64,000 nucleotides of DNA from Herbaspirillum sp. SJZ106 (GTDB lineage: Bacteria; Pseudomonadota; Gammaproteobacteria; Burkholderiales; Burkholderiaceae_D), in the NCBI RefSeq assembly GCF_006715495.1, contig NZ_VFNI01000008.1, forward strand, positions 43,923-107,922, written 5' to 3'. Below are positions 46,956 to 56,784 of the stretch, piece by piece. Position 1 is the stretch's first letter. Each line of letters starts with the position of its first letter. The position numbers and the translations under genes are program-made. The notes beneath the pieces are model-generated. The model was not told the origin of the DNA and ran no database searches. It worked only from the letters and a program-made list of their open reading frames with translations.

Positions 46956-48545
46956 TCAGAACGTCCGCTGCACATCCGAACGCGGCGGCAACTGGTAGCT
47001 CCAGGTCTCGGTCAGCACCTTGGGGCCGGACAACAGCGCCGCGCGCAGCTCCACCGCCTGCGCCGAATTCCGGACCTTGACCCGCAGCGTCAGGCGCCAG
47101 CCGTTGATGGCCGGGTTGGGCTGCAGTTTGGCATCGATCAGTTCGCCGTTGTTGCCGATGCTCACTTGCGGGCTGACCGGCGCGCCGGCCGGCAGCCTGG
47201 CCAGCGCCGGGCCGGTGAAGTCGACCAGCAGGGCGGTGGTGCCGTCGAAGCTGCGGATCAGGTTGGCCTGGGTCAGCTCGCCGTCGGTGTGGAAGGTCTG
47301 CTTCACCCAGCCCACTTCATCCTTTAGGATCGCCGCCTCGTCCATGGTCCAGTGGATGCGGTAATCGAACGCCATCGGCACGCCCCTGGCCGGCAATTGC
47401 GCCGGCAGCCAGTAGGCCACGATGTTGTCGTTGGTCTCGTCGGCGGTGGGGATTTCCACCAGTTGCACCGCGCCTTTGCCCCAGTCGCCCTTCGGCTCGA
47501 TCCAGGCGCTCGGCCGCAGGTCGTAGCGGTCTTTCAGGTCCTCGAAGCCGGAGAATTCGCGGCCGCGCTGCAGCAGGCCGAAGCCCTTGGGATTGGTGAC
47601 TTCGAACGAACTCACTTCCACGTTCTGCGGATCGTTGAGCGGACGCCACAGCCATTCGCCGGAACCGGTGTGGATCGCCAGGCCGTTGGAGTCATGGATG
47701 GCCGGGCGGAAGTTGCGCCTGGACGATTGCTGGTTGGGGCCGAACAGGAACATGCTGGTCAGCGGCGCGATGCCCAGGCGGGCCACCTCGCCGCGCAGGA
47801 ACACGCGCGCCTGCACGTCCAGCACCGCATCCTGGCCGGGCGCGAGGGTGAACTTGTAGGCGCCGGTGGCGCGAGGGGAGTCGAGCAGGGCGTAGAAGGT
47901 CAGCTGCTTGTCGCCGGCGGCCGGGCGCTGGATCCAGAATTCGGTGAAGTGCGGGAATTCCTCGCCGCTCATCATCGCCGTGTCGATCGCCAGGCCGCGC
48001 GCGGACAGGCCGTATACCTGCCCCTTGCCGATCACGCGGAAATAGCTCGCGCCCAGCACGCTCATCACCTCGTCTTCCTTGTTGGGGCTGTTGACCGGAT
48101 AGACCACGCGAAAGCCCGCATACCCCAGGCGCGCGGTGCTCTCCTTGTCGAAATGCAGGTCGCCGAAGTCGAAGCGGTCGGTGCTGTAGCCGATCTCCTG
48201 CGTGCGGCCGCCGACGATTTCATGGATCAGCACCGGCGAGTTGAACTGCATGCCCTGGTGGTAGAAGGCCAGCTTGAAGGGCGTCTTCTGGTCGCGCCAT
48301 TCGAACTTCTCGCCCCTGGGCTGGATCTTCATGTAGTCGGCGAACTGCATGCTGGAAAACACCGGCGGCAGGTTGCTCGCAGGCTTGCGGTAAGGCTGGT
48401 CGACCAGCGCCTTGGCGCGGGCCGTCACCTGGTCCAGCGAAAAGGTCTGGGGTTGGGTCTGGGCCTGCGCAGCCGTTGCCAGCAGGGCGGCAGACAACAG
48501 CAAGGCGCCGCGCAGGGGAAGGCGCTTGAACACGTTCAGAATCAC
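46956..48545 (-). CDS. opgG: Periplasmic glucan biosynthesis protein OpgG/MdoG
   Basis: A 529-residue periplasmic protein. The signal peptide spans residues 1-28 ([19 protein letters not shown]). The mature OpgG fold is recognisable by [57 protein letters not shown] and [19 protein letters not shown]. OpgG/OpgD act on the beta-1,2-glucan backbone of osmoregulated periplasmic glucans. The membrane glucosyltransferase OpgH, which usually follows opgG, is not next to it. Divergent from a periplasmic GH3 beta-glucosidase, which suggests linked synthesis and trimming of glucans. OpgD is an alternative name. Confidence 0.88.
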   Translation of the reverse strand: MILNVFKRLPLRGALLLSAALLATAAQAQTQPQTFSLDQVTARAKALVDQPYRKPASNLPPVFSSMQFADYMKIQPRGEKFEWRDQKTPFKLAFYHQGMQFNSPVLIHEIVGGRTQEIGYSTDRFDFGDLHFDKESTARLGYAGFRVVYPVNSPNKEDEVMSVLGASYFRVIGKGQVYGLSARGLAIDTAMMSGEEFPHFTEFWIQRPAAGDKQLTFYALLDSPRATGAYKFTLAPGQDAVLDVQARVFLRGEVARLGIAPLTSMFLFGPNQQSSRRNFRPAIHDSNGLAIHTGSGEWLWRPLNDPQNVEVSSFEVTNPKGFGLLQRGREFSGFEDLKDRYDLRPSAWIEPKGDWGKGAVQLVEIPTADETNDNIVAYWLPAQLPARGVPMAFDYRIHWTMDEAAILKDEVGWVKQTFHTDGELTQANLIRSFDGTTALLVDFTGPALARLPAGAPVSPQVSIGNNGELIDAKLQPNPAINGWRLTLRVKVRNSAQAVELRAALLSGPKVLTETWSYQLPPRSDVQRTF

Positions 48546-48650
48546 TCATTTCTCCATAAAGGCGCGGCGCCGGGCAGCGGGGGAGGCGTCCGGCGCGCGT
48601 TAAAACAGAATAATATAGCGAACCGTCCAGGTACCGGCGCGTCATAGAAC

Positions 48651-48698
48651 AAGCAAATGCGCAAGCAAATGCGTAAGCAAATACGCAAGCAAACGCGC
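48651..48698 (+). repeat. Tandem 12-bp repeat, four copies
   Basis: Four head-to-tail units: AAGCAAATGCGC, AAGCAAATGCGT, AAGCAAATACGC and AAGCAAACGCGC. They lie in the promoter region between opgG and bglX, 106 bp from the opgG start and 115 bp from the bglX start. No known operator was recognised. Confidence 0.9.
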
Positions 48699-48812
48699 AG
48701 GCATCGATTGCGCAGGGCTTCCGCGCCGACGTGCATCACCCGTTTCCAGGCCGCGGCACCTCCAGCATGAGGAGATGCCGCGGCCAACGTTTACAAGAAG
48801 AGAGGAATTTAC

Positions 48813-51161
48813 GTGTCCATCAAGCTTCCCGCCAGGCCGGCCGTCCACGCGCGCCGCCATCGCCGAACCGCATTGCTGTGCGCCCTGGCCTGTGCCGCCG
48901 CCTTGCTGGCGCCGCAGGCGCATGCCCAGGGCAAGCCGGCCTTGCTCGGCGACAAGGGCGCCTTCATCGACGACCTGATGTCGCAGATGACGGTCGATGA
49001 AAAGATCGGCCAATTGCGCCTGGTCAGCATCGGCCCCGACATGCCGGCCAACAGGCTGGCCGATGAAATCGCCGCCGGCCGCGTCGGCGGCACTTTCAAC
49101 TCGGTCACGCGCGCCGACAACCGGCCGCTGCAGGATGGCGCCATGCGCTCGCGCCTGAAGATCCCGATGTTCTTCGCCTACGACGTGATCCATGGCCACC
49201 GCACCACCTTCCCGATCGGCCTCGGGCTGGCCTCGAGCTGGGACCTGGACGTGGTCGCCGCCGCCATGCGCACCGCCGCCGAAGAAGCCTCTGCCGACGG
49301 CATCGACATGACCTTCGCGCCGATGGTCGACATCAGCCGCGATCCGCGCTGGGGCCGCACCTCGGAAGGCTTCGGCGAAGATCCTTACCTGGTGTCGCGC
49401 ATCGCCGAAGTCTCGGTGCGCGCATTGCAGGGCGAGCAAAAGCCCATCGCCGCTAACCGCCTGATGGCCAGCGTCAAGCACTTCGCGCTGTATGGTGCGG
49501 TCGAGGGCGGGCGCGACTACAACGTGGTCAACATGGATGCGCAGCGCATGTACAACGATTACCTGCCGCCCTATCGGGCGGCGGTGGATGCCGGCGCCGG
49601 CGCAGTCATGGTGGCGCTCAATTCCATCAACGGCACGCCCGCCACCTCCAACACCTGGCTGCTGCAAGACCTGTTGCGCCGCGAGTGGGGCTTCAAGGGG
49701 CTGACCGTGAGCGACCACGGCGCCATCACCGAACTGGTGAACCACGGCGTGGCGCGCGACGAGGCCGAAGCGGCGCAACTGTCGATCAAGGCCGGCACCG
49801 ACATGAGCATGGCCGACCAGGTCTATATCAGCCAGTTGCCGGGCCTGCTCAAGTCGGGCAAGGTGACGCGGCAGGATCTCGACAATGCCGTGCGCGAGAT
49901 CCTCGGCGCCAAGTACGACATGGGCCTGTTCCATGACCCTTACGTGCGCATCGGCCAGGCCGCCGGCGATCCGCCCAATGTCAATGCCGAGAGCCGCCTG
50001 CACCGCGCCGCCGCGCGCGCGGTGGCGCAACAGTCGATGGTGCTGCTGGAAAACCGCAATGCCACATTGCCGCTGAAGAAGAGCGGAACCATCGCGCTGG
50101 TCGGCCCGCTGGCCGACTCGCACATCGACATGCTGGGCAGCTGGTCCGGCGCCGGGGTGGACAAGCAGACCGTCACGTTGAGGCAGGGCCTGCAGGATGC
50201 GCTGGGCGCCAGGGCCAAGCTGGTCTACGCGCGCGGCGCCAACATCACCGAAGACCGGCACATCGTTGATTACCTCAACTTCCTCAACTGGGACGACCCG
50301 GAGGTGGTGCAGGACAAGCGCCGCCCGCAAGCCATGATCGCCGAGGCGGTCAAGGCGGCGCGCAATGCCGATGTGGTGGTGGTGGCCGTGGGCGAGTCGC
50401 GCGGCATGTCGCACGAGTCGTCCAGCCGCACCCAACTGACGCTGCCGGAGAACCAGATGGCCCTGCTCAAGGCCTTGAAGGCCACCGGCAAGCCGCTGGT
50501 GCTGGTGCTGATGAACGGCCGTCCGCTGGACCTGAACTGGGCGCGCGAAAACGCTTCCGCCATTCTCGAAACCTGGTACACCGGCACCGAAGGCGGCCAT
50601 GCGATCGCCGACATCCTGTTCGGCGACGTCAACCCCTCGGGCAAGTTGCCGATCACCTTCCCGCGCTCGGTGGGCCAGATTCCCAGCTACTACAACCACG
50701 CGCGCCTGGGCCGGCCGTTCACCGAAGGCAAGCCGGGCAACTACACCTCGCAGTACTTCGAAGAACCCAACGGGCCGCTGTACCCGTTCGGCTATGGCCT
50801 GAGCTACACCGACTTCAGCCTGTCCGGCGTGACCATGTCGCAACCGACGATGAAAGCCGATGGCCGCGTCGATGCCACGGTCACGGTGAAGAACACCGGC
50901 CGTCGCGCCGGCGCTACCGTGGTGCAGTTGTACATTCGCGATGTGGCCGCGTCGGTGGTGCGTCCGGTCAAGGAGCTCAAGGACTTCCGCAAGGTGCTGC
51001 TGCAGCCGGGCGAGCAAAAGGAAGTGCGCTTCACCATCGATGCCAGGGCGCTCAGCTTCTACAACGCCAGGCTGGAACATGTGGCCGAGCCGGGCGAGTT
51101 CCAGGTGCAGGTGGGGCTGGATTCGAAGGACGTGAAGACGGCTTCGTTCACCTTGGAATGA
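48813..51161 (+). CDS. bglX: Periplasmic beta-glucosidase, GH3 family (BglX-like)
   Basis: A 782-residue glycosidase starting at GTG 48813 with AGAGGAA 8 nt upstream. A signal peptide ends near APQAHAQG (residues 33-40). The GH3 N-terminal barrel includes MTVDEKIGQLRL and KIPMFFAYDVIHGHRTTFPI, and the nucleophile aspartate is in GLTVSDHGAITEL. The GH3 C-terminal domain has IALVGPLADSHIDMLGSWSG, and a fibronectin-III-like domain ends the protein (TVTVKNTGRRAGATVVQLYI). The order and length match E. coli BglX (765 residues). It probably trims beta-glucosides, perhaps the glucans handled by divergent OpgG. Confidence 0.93.
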   Translation: MSIKLPARPAVHARRHRRTALLCALACAAALLAPQAHAQGKPALLGDKGAFIDDLMSQMTVDEKIGQLRLVSIGPDMPANRLADEIAAGRVGGTFNSVTRADNRPLQDGAMRSRLKIPMFFAYDVIHGHRTTFPIGLGLASSWDLDVVAAAMRTAAEEASADGIDMTFAPMVDISRDPRWGRTSEGFGEDPYLVSRIAEVSVRALQGEQKPIAANRLMASVKHFALYGAVEGGRDYNVVNMDAQRMYNDYLPPYRAAVDAGAGAVMVALNSINGTPATSNTWLLQDLLRREWGFKGLTVSDHGAITELVNHGVARDEAEAAQLSIKAGTDMSMADQVYISQLPGLLKSGKVTRQDLDNAVREILGAKYDMGLFHDPYVRIGQAAGDPPNVNAESRLHRAAARAVAQQSMVLLENRNATLPLKKSGTIALVGPLADSHIDMLGSWSGAGVDKQTVTLRQGLQDALGARAKLVYARGANITEDRHIVDYLNFLNWDDPEVVQDKRRPQAMIAEAVKAARNADVVVVAVGESRGMSHESSSRTQLTLPENQMALLKALKATGKPLVLVLMNGRPLDLNWARENASAILETWYTGTEGGHAIADILFGDVNPSGKLPITFPRSVGQIPSYYNHARLGRPFTEGKPGNYTSQYFEEPNGPLYPFGYGLSYTDFSLSGVTMSQPTMKADGRVDATVTVKNTGRRAGATVVQLYIRDVAASVVRPVKELKDFRKVLLQPGEQKEVRFTIDARALSFYNARLEHVAEPGEFQVQVGLDSKDVKTASFTLE

Positions 51162-51190
51162 AACATATGTAACGCCGTATCGACCAAAGA

Positions 51191-51228
51191 AAAAAGCAGG
51201 ACGTACCGGATGTACGCCCTGCTTTTTT
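51191..51228. terminator. Bidirectional terminator between bglX and the ABC exporter
   Basis: AAAAAGCAGG pairs with CCTGCTTTTTT, and inside it GTAC/GTAC extends the stem. Convergent genes on both sides share it. Confidence 0.9.
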
Positions 51229-51289
51229 CATTTCCTGTCATTGCCAACGGCTTGCGCCGGCGCCGATGGTGTTTTTCGTTTGGGTTCCT

Positions 51290-53149
51290 TTACTCCATCA
51301 AGACCGCAGGCTCGCCGTCTTCTTCGCCCAGGAAGCCGCCGCTCTGGTGCGCCCACAGCCGCGCGTACAAGCCGTTGGCGGCCAGCAGTTCGCTGTGCGT
51401 GCCTTGCTCGGCGATGCGGCCCTGGTCCAGCACGATCAGGCGATCCATCGCCGCAATGGTCGACAGGCGGTGCGCGATGGCGACTACGGTCTTGCCTTCC
51501 ATCAGCTTGTACAGGCTGGTCTGGATCGCTGCCTCGACTTCCGAATCGAGCGCGCTGGTGGCTTCGTCCAGCAGCAGGATGGGCGCGTCCTTGAGCATCA
51601 CGCGGGCGATCGCGATGCGTTGGCGCTGGCCGCCGGAGAGCTTCACGCCGCGTTCGCCCACATGCGCGTCGTAGCCGGTGCGGCCCTTGGCATCGGCCAG
51701 CGTGCCGATGAAGTCGTGCGCTTCGGCGCGCCTGGCGGCATGGATCATCTCGGCGTCGCCGGCATCGGGGCGGCCGTAGAGGATGTTGTCGCGCACCGAG
51801 CGGTGCAGCAGCGAGGTATCCTGCGTCACCATGCCGATCTGCGCGCGCAGGCTGTCTTGCGTGACATGCGCGATGTCCTGGCCATCGATCAGGATGCGGC
51901 CGCCTTCGATGTCGTAAAAGCGCAGCAGCAGGTTGACGATGGTCGACTTGCCGGCGCCGGAGCGGCCCACCAGACCGATCTTCTCGCCCGGACGGATCAC
52001 CAGGTTCAGGCGATCCACCACCGGACGCGGCGACGCGCCGCCATAGCTGAAGTTCACGTCTTCAAAGCGCAGTTCGCCCTGTTTCACCTGCAGGGGTTTG
52101 GCGTCGGGCGCGTCCTTCACGTCGTGCGCGCGCGAGAGCGTGTTGATGCCGTCCTGCACCGTGCCCACGTGTTCGAACAGCGCCGCCATTTCCCACATGA
52201 CCCAGTGCGCGATCCCGTTCAGGCGCAGCGCCATCGCGGTGCCGGCGGCGACCGCGCCGATGCCGACCTTGCCTTGCATCCACAGGTGCAGCGCGATGCC
52301 GGTGGTGCCGATGATGAGCACCATGTTCAGGATATGGTTGACCACTTCGAAGCCGGACACCAGGCGCATCTGCTGGTTCACCGTGACCAGGAACTCGCGC
52401 ATGGCGCTGCGCGCGTAGCTGGCTTCGCGGCCGGCGTGCGAGAACAGCTTGACGGTGGCGATGTTGGTATAGGCATCGGTGATGCGCCCGGTCATCAGCG
52501 AACGGGCATCGGCCTGGTTGCGGGCCACCCGGGACAGGCGCGGCACGAAGTAGCGCATGGCGATCGCATAGGCGACCAGCCAGATCAGGAAGGGCACCAG
52601 CATCAGCAGGTCGAAGGTGCCGACCACGGCGATCAGCGTGACGAAGTAGATCACGATGAACACCATGATGTCGCCGGTGATCATGCAGAAGTCGCGCACC
52701 GCCAGCGCGGTTTGCATCACCTTGGTGGCGACCCGGCCGGCGAACTCGTTCTGGTAGAAGCTCATGCTCTGGCTGAGCATCAACCGGTGGAAATTCCAGC
52801 GCAGCAGCATCGGGAAATTGCCGGCCAGGGTCTGGTGCTTGTACAGCGTCTGCAGCGCCACCAGCAGCGGGCTGCCGGCCAGCACCAGGCCCAGCCAGAG
52901 CAGGTGGCGGCCTTCCTGCGCCCACAGTTGGGACGGCTCGACCTTGGCCAGCCAGTCGACAACGCGGCCCATCATGGCGAACAGCATCGCCTCGAACACG
53001 CCGATGATGGCGGTCATCGTGGTCATGGCCGCGATATAGCCGCGCACGCCGCGGGTACAGGACCAGATGAAGCGCATGAAGCCGCGCGGGGGCGGCAAGG
53101 GATGGTCTTCGGGATAAGGGTGAACCAGTTTTTCGAACCAGGCGAACAT
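51290..53149 (-). CDS. ABC exporter, fused membrane and ATP-binding domains
   Basis: A 619-residue half-transporter of the MsbA/MDR type. About six membrane helices lie in residues 30-330, including GYIAAMTTMTAIIGVFEAML and IMVFIVIYFVTLIAVVGTF. The nucleotide-binding domain has Walker A GRSGAGKST, signature KLSGGQRQRIAIAR, Walker B ILLLDEATSALD and switch AIAHRLSTI. It should work as a homodimer. The substrate is unknown; lipid, peptide or drug export are all possible. It is convergent with bglX and shares its terminator. Upstream lies a 685-bp non-coding region. Confidence 0.92.
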   Translation of the reverse strand: MFAWFEKLVHPYPEDHPLPPPRGFMRFIWSCTRGVRGYIAAMTTMTAIIGVFEAMLFAMMGRVVDWLAKVEPSQLWAQEGRHLLWLGLVLAGSPLLVALQTLYKHQTLAGNFPMLLRWNFHRLMLSQSMSFYQNEFAGRVATKVMQTALAVRDFCMITGDIMVFIVIYFVTLIAVVGTFDLLMLVPFLIWLVAYAIAMRYFVPRLSRVARNQADARSLMTGRITDAYTNIATVKLFSHAGREASYARSAMREFLVTVNQQMRLVSGFEVVNHILNMVLIIGTTGIALHLWMQGKVGIGAVAAGTAMALRLNGIAHWVMWEMAALFEHVGTVQDGINTLSRAHDVKDAPDAKPLQVKQGELRFEDVNFSYGGASPRPVVDRLNLVIRPGEKIGLVGRSGAGKSTIVNLLLRFYDIEGGRILIDGQDIAHVTQDSLRAQIGMVTQDTSLLHRSVRDNILYGRPDAGDAEMIHAARRAEAHDFIGTLADAKGRTGYDAHVGERGVKLSGGQRQRIAIARVMLKDAPILLLDEATSALDSEVEAAIQTSLYKLMEGKTVVAIAHRLSTIAAMDRLIVLDQGRIAEQGTHSELLAANGLYARLWAHQSGGFLGEEDGEPAVLME

Positions 53150-53834
53150 GCAAACTCCACAAAAGCCGGGCCTGCCGCGAAGCGGCGTCGCCGCGGCGCC
53201 GACGGTCGATGCAAGCGTGTCGGGCCAGGCAGGCGGGGCGTCAATTATTCATTCGTCGTTGCGCGCCGGCAGGTCGGTGCCGGTGGGATGACCGTGCGCG
53301 CAGGCATTGCTGGGCGGTGCGGCTTGGGGCCGCTTATCTTGTTGCCCGGTACGGCGATGACGTGTCTTCCTTGCTAACAATTTTCCTGCGGCACAGAGCC
53401 ATTTTAGGGATCCGGAGCGTTGCGGAAGGAAAAGATGAAGCCGAATGATCTCATAACGGGGCGCATTGCGTACATCGCCGCACAGGAAAACACTTGTCGG
53501 GGAAAGCGAATTGTCGCTTCCCTGGAACAGGGCATTCTATCGGTAATGCCGTTCAGTTAAGCGTTGAACGGCATTTGTGTTTGTGCGGTCCAGATTCCGT
53601 TCGCCCTGAGTAGCTGCGCAAGCAGCGTATCGAAGGGCAGGCAAGAGCGGTAAGGCCGACACGCTGGCTTCGATACGGCCCTGGCGGGCCTACTCAGCCC
53701 GAACGGGCTCGGGTGATGCGTGCTTCAGGATTAGCCTTAACGGGACGGCATTAGCCTTCTATGGGTGCATGTTAAGTCTGGCTTAAGTCTGCAGCGGCAA
53801 GCTGGTCGGCAAATCCATCGACCACCCGCTTGCC
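53150..53834. other. 685-bp intergenic region between two ABC transporters
   Basis: No gene is supported. It contains a perfect inverted repeat ATGCCGTTCA/TGAACGGCAT at 53546-53574 with a 9-nt loop, a family B repeat at 53595-53712, and otherwise unremarkable sequence that must hold the promoter of the exporter on the minus strand. Confidence 0.7.
53595..53712 (-). repeat. Dispersed intergenic repeat, family B, copy 2
   Basis: Read on the minus strand it parallels 2808-2902 with the same blocks: CCCGTTCGGG, GGCCGTATCGAAGCCAGCGT, CTCTTGC, CCCTTCGATACGCTGC and GGGCGAACGG. It is longer than copy 1 by an insertion near each end (ACTCAGG/CCTGAGT-like). Confidence 0.75.
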
Positions 53835-55580
53835 ATGACCAACACTACGCCACCCAGCAGCCCCGGCCGCGCCGCCATCTGGAAACTGATCAGGCCGTTC
53901 TGGGCGTCCGAGCAGAAATGGAAAGCCTTCGGTCTCCTGCTGGCGATCATCGCCCTGAACCTGGGCATGGTCTACATCAATGTGCGCCTGAACTCCTGGA
54001 ACCGCGACATGTACGATGTGCTCCAGGCGCGCAATTATCCGCAGTTCAAATCGCTGCTGTGGCAGTTCTCCGGGCTGGCCTTCGTCTTCATCGCGGTCGC
54101 CATCTACAGCGTCTACCTGACGCAGGCGTTGCAGATCCGCTGGCGCTATTGGATGACCGAGCGCTACATGGACCGCTGGCTGGCGCACCGCGCCTACTAC
54201 CGCATCGAACAGGGCCAGCAGGGGCGCCTCTCCGACAACCCCGACCAGCGTATTGCGGAGGACCTGCGCGCGCTGACTTCCGACACGCTGTCGCTGGTGC
54301 TGGGCTTCATCTCCAGCAGCGTCACCCTGCTTTCCTTCGTGCATATCCTGTGGGCGGTGAGCGGGCCGGCTGCCTTCTCCGTGCTGGGCCAGGCATGGAA
54401 CATTCCCGGTTACATGGTGTGGTTCGCGGTGGCCTACGCGGCGGCCGGCTCGGCCATCGTATGGTGGATCGGCCGGCCGCTGGTCGGCCTGAACTTCAAC
54501 CAGGAACGCTTCGAGGCGAACTTCCGTTTCGGCCTGATCCGCGTGCGCGAGCATTCGGAAGCGGTCGCCCTGTATCGCGGCGAGGCGCAGGAGCGCGCGC
54601 AGCTCACCGCGCGCCTGGACGACATCCGCGGCAACTGGTGGGACATCATGCGCGTGACCAAGAAGCTCAATATCGCAGTCAATTTCTACAGCCAGTTCGC
54701 GGTCATCTTCCCGATGCTGGTGTCGGCGCCGCGCTATTTCTCCGGCGCCATCTCGCTGGGCGTGCTGATGCAGATCAGCAACGCCTTCGGCCAAGTGCAG
54801 GATGCGCTGTCGTGGTTCATCAACGCCTTCACCACGCTGGCCAGCTGGAAGGCCAGCATCAACCGCCTGGCCGGCTTCAATGCCGATGTCGAGCGCGCGC
54901 AAGGCATGGCGCGCACCATCGAGGTCGAACGCCACGCCGGCAGCGCGCTGACCATCGAAGGCCTGCAGCTGTCCTTGCCGGACGGCGGCATGGTGCTGCG
55001 CGGCATGGATGCGCGGCTGGAGTCGGGCGAACATGTGCTGGTCAGCGGCCCTTCCGGCTGCGGCAAGTCGACGCTGATCCGCGCCATCGCCGATGTCTGG
55101 CCGTATGGGCGCGGACGCATCGGCCTGCCCGCCGGCGCGGCGGTGATGTTCCTGCCGCAGCGCAGTTACCTGCCCATCGGCACCTTGCGCGCGGCGCTGT
55201 CGTATCCGGCCGCCGAGGGCAGCTTCGACGATGCGACGATCGCGCGTTACCTGGCACTGTGCCGGCTGCCGCAACTGGCCGGCCGGCTGGACCAGGCCGC
55301 CAACTGGAGTCATGCCCTGTCGCCCGGCGAGCAGCAGCGCCTGGCCTTCGTGCGGGTGTTCCTGAACCGGCCGGCGCTGGTGTTCCTGGACGAAGCCAGC
55401 AGCGCCATGGACGGCGAAACCGAAGAAGCGCTGTACGCCGCCTTGCCGCGGGAGCTGCCGGGCGTGACGGTGGTCAGCATCGCCCACCGCGAGACGCTGG
55501 CGCGCTTCCATTCGCTGCGCTGGAGGTTCGTGCCGGCCGGCGAAGGCGAAGGATGCCGGGTAGAAGTCGCGGCGCTTTAA
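53835..55580 (+). CDS. ABC transporter of the SbmA/BacA-YddA family (ABCD-like)
   Basis: A 581-residue fused transporter. The membrane domain has the family start IRPFWASEQKWKAFGLLLAI and LNSWNRDMYDVLQARNYPQF, and the EAA-like YRGEAQERAQL segment. The ATP-binding domain has Walker A GPSGCGKSTL, signature LSPGEQQRLAFVR, Walker B ALVFLDEASSAMD and switch SIAHRETL. The SPGEQ signature is normal for this family, which imports or moves peptides, very-long-chain fatty acids or cobalamin-like compounds. It starts close after the family B repeat and is followed by the D-amino acid transaminase gene. Confidence 0.9.
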   Translation: MTNTTPPSSPGRAAIWKLIRPFWASEQKWKAFGLLLAIIALNLGMVYINVRLNSWNRDMYDVLQARNYPQFKSLLWQFSGLAFVFIAVAIYSVYLTQALQIRWRYWMTERYMDRWLAHRAYYRIEQGQQGRLSDNPDQRIAEDLRALTSDTLSLVLGFISSSVTLLSFVHILWAVSGPAAFSVLGQAWNIPGYMVWFAVAYAAAGSAIVWWIGRPLVGLNFNQERFEANFRFGLIRVREHSEAVALYRGEAQERAQLTARLDDIRGNWWDIMRVTKKLNIAVNFYSQFAVIFPMLVSAPRYFSGAISLGVLMQISNAFGQVQDALSWFINAFTTLASWKASINRLAGFNADVERAQGMARTIEVERHAGSALTIEGLQLSLPDGGMVLRGMDARLESGEHVLVSGPSGCGKSTLIRAIADVWPYGRGRIGLPAGAAVMFLPQRSYLPIGTLRAALSYPAAEGSFDDATIARYLALCRLPQLAGRLDQAANWSHALSPGEQQRLAFVRVFLNRPALVFLDEASSAMDGETEEALYAALPRELPGVTVVSIAHRETLARFHSLRWRFVPAGEGEGCRVEVAAL

Positions 55581-55720
55581 ACGTCGTCCGGCGGCAAGCG
55601 AAAACAGGAAATGCAATACCGTTTTTGCATAACCCCGTACACTTGCGTATGCCACAATCTTTGAATGAAGGCGGCCAATCCGCCGCTTTCGCTCATTCCC
55701 GCACACTTGGAAAACTCACC

Positions 55721-56569
55721 ATGAACGACCCCATCGTCTATCTCAACGGCGAACTTACGCCCTTGTCCGAAGCCCGCGTTCCCGTGCTGGACCGGGGTTT
55801 CATCTTCGGCGACGGCATCTACGAAGTGATCCCGATGTATGGCCGCAAGGCGTTCCGCGGCCGGCAGCACCTGGCGCGCCTGTTCCGCAGCCTGAAAACC
55901 ATCTCCATACCGAATCCGCATGACGAAGCCGGCTGGTTCGCCCTGATCGAGCGCGTGGTGCAGGCCAACAGCTTGGACGACCAGATGATCTACATCCAGG
56001 TCACGCGCGGCGTGGCCAAGCGCGCGCATGCCTTCCCCAAGGAGGTGACGCCGACGGTGCTGATCATGACCAATCCGATGGTGTTGCCGCCGGCCGCCGC
56101 GCGTGAAAACGGCGTGGCTTGCGTGACCATGGAAGACCGCCGCTGGCTGAACTGCCAGATCAAGTCGACTTCGCTGCTGGGCAACGTGCTGGCGGCGCAG
56201 TTCGCGGCCGAGAACGAAGTGACCGAGGCGATCCAGTTCCGTGACGGTTTCCTGTCCGAGGCATCCTCGTCCAATGTATGGGTGGTCAAGGACGGCAAGA
56301 TTTCCGCGCCGCCCAAGGACAACCTGATCCTGGAAGGCATCCGCTACGGCTTGATGGAAGAGCTGTGCGCCGTGCAGGGCATCGCGCTGGAAGCGCGCCG
56401 CATCCCGCGCGATGAGGTGTTCGCCGCCGATGAACTGTTCCTCTCCTCGGCCAGCAAGGAAGTGCTGCCGGTGGTGACGCTGGACGGCAAGCCCATCGGC
56501 AGCGGCAAGCCGGGCCCGGTCTATGCCAGGATCTACGCCGCCTACCAGGCGGCCAAGGCGCGCCTGTAA
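55721..56569 (+). CDS. D-amino acid aminotransferase (PLP fold type IV)
   Basis: A 282-residue class IV aminotransferase. Diagnostic segments are VPVLDRGFIFGDGIYEVIP, the PLP-lysine in CQIKSTSLLGNVLA, EAIQFRDGFLSEASSSNVWV and ELFLSSASKEVLPV. The EASSSNVW/SASKEV pattern favours D-alanine transaminase over branched-chain or 4-amino-4-deoxychorismate enzymes, though these are close. It makes D-glutamate or D-alanine for the cell wall. The ATG at 55721 begins MNDPIVYLNGEL. The gene precedes ybeD, as in many betaproteobacteria where both lie before lipB. Confidence 0.9.
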   Translation: MNDPIVYLNGELTPLSEARVPVLDRGFIFGDGIYEVIPMYGRKAFRGRQHLARLFRSLKTISIPNPHDEAGWFALIERVVQANSLDDQMIYIQVTRGVAKRAHAFPKEVTPTVLIMTNPMVLPPAAARENGVACVTMEDRRWLNCQIKSTSLLGNVLAAQFAAENEVTEAIQFRDGFLSEASSSNVWVVKDGKISAPPKDNLILEGIRYGLMEELCAVQGIALEARRIPRDEVFAADELFLSSASKEVLPVVTLDGKPIGSGKPGPVYARIYAAYQAAKARL

Positions 56570-56784
56570 CTCGCCGTTTTGAGGTTTTCCCCGCATGGGC
56601 CGCCAAGTGCGGCCCATGTGCGTTTGGGGGCGTATCGGGGCCTATCGGGCCTGATCCGCTGCCATATGGCGTAGAATGTCGGCATTCCCCCTCCCGCAAC
56701 CCCGCCGCTTGAAGCCGGCCGTTTGAGCCCCATATGGGTACATTGAAAACGGAGCGCCAGCGGAACACGCCGAGCCATACTGCC

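Noticed and set aside
48651..48698. CRISPR array
   Set aside because: The repeats are 12 bp, head-to-tail without spacers, and there are no cas genes; it is a simple tandem repeat.
53765..55720. A long frame running into the D-amino acid transaminase from 53765
   Set aside because: Upstream of 55721 it overlaps the SbmA/YddA-type transporter in another frame and reads as Arg/Pro-rich noise; the true start is ATG 55721.
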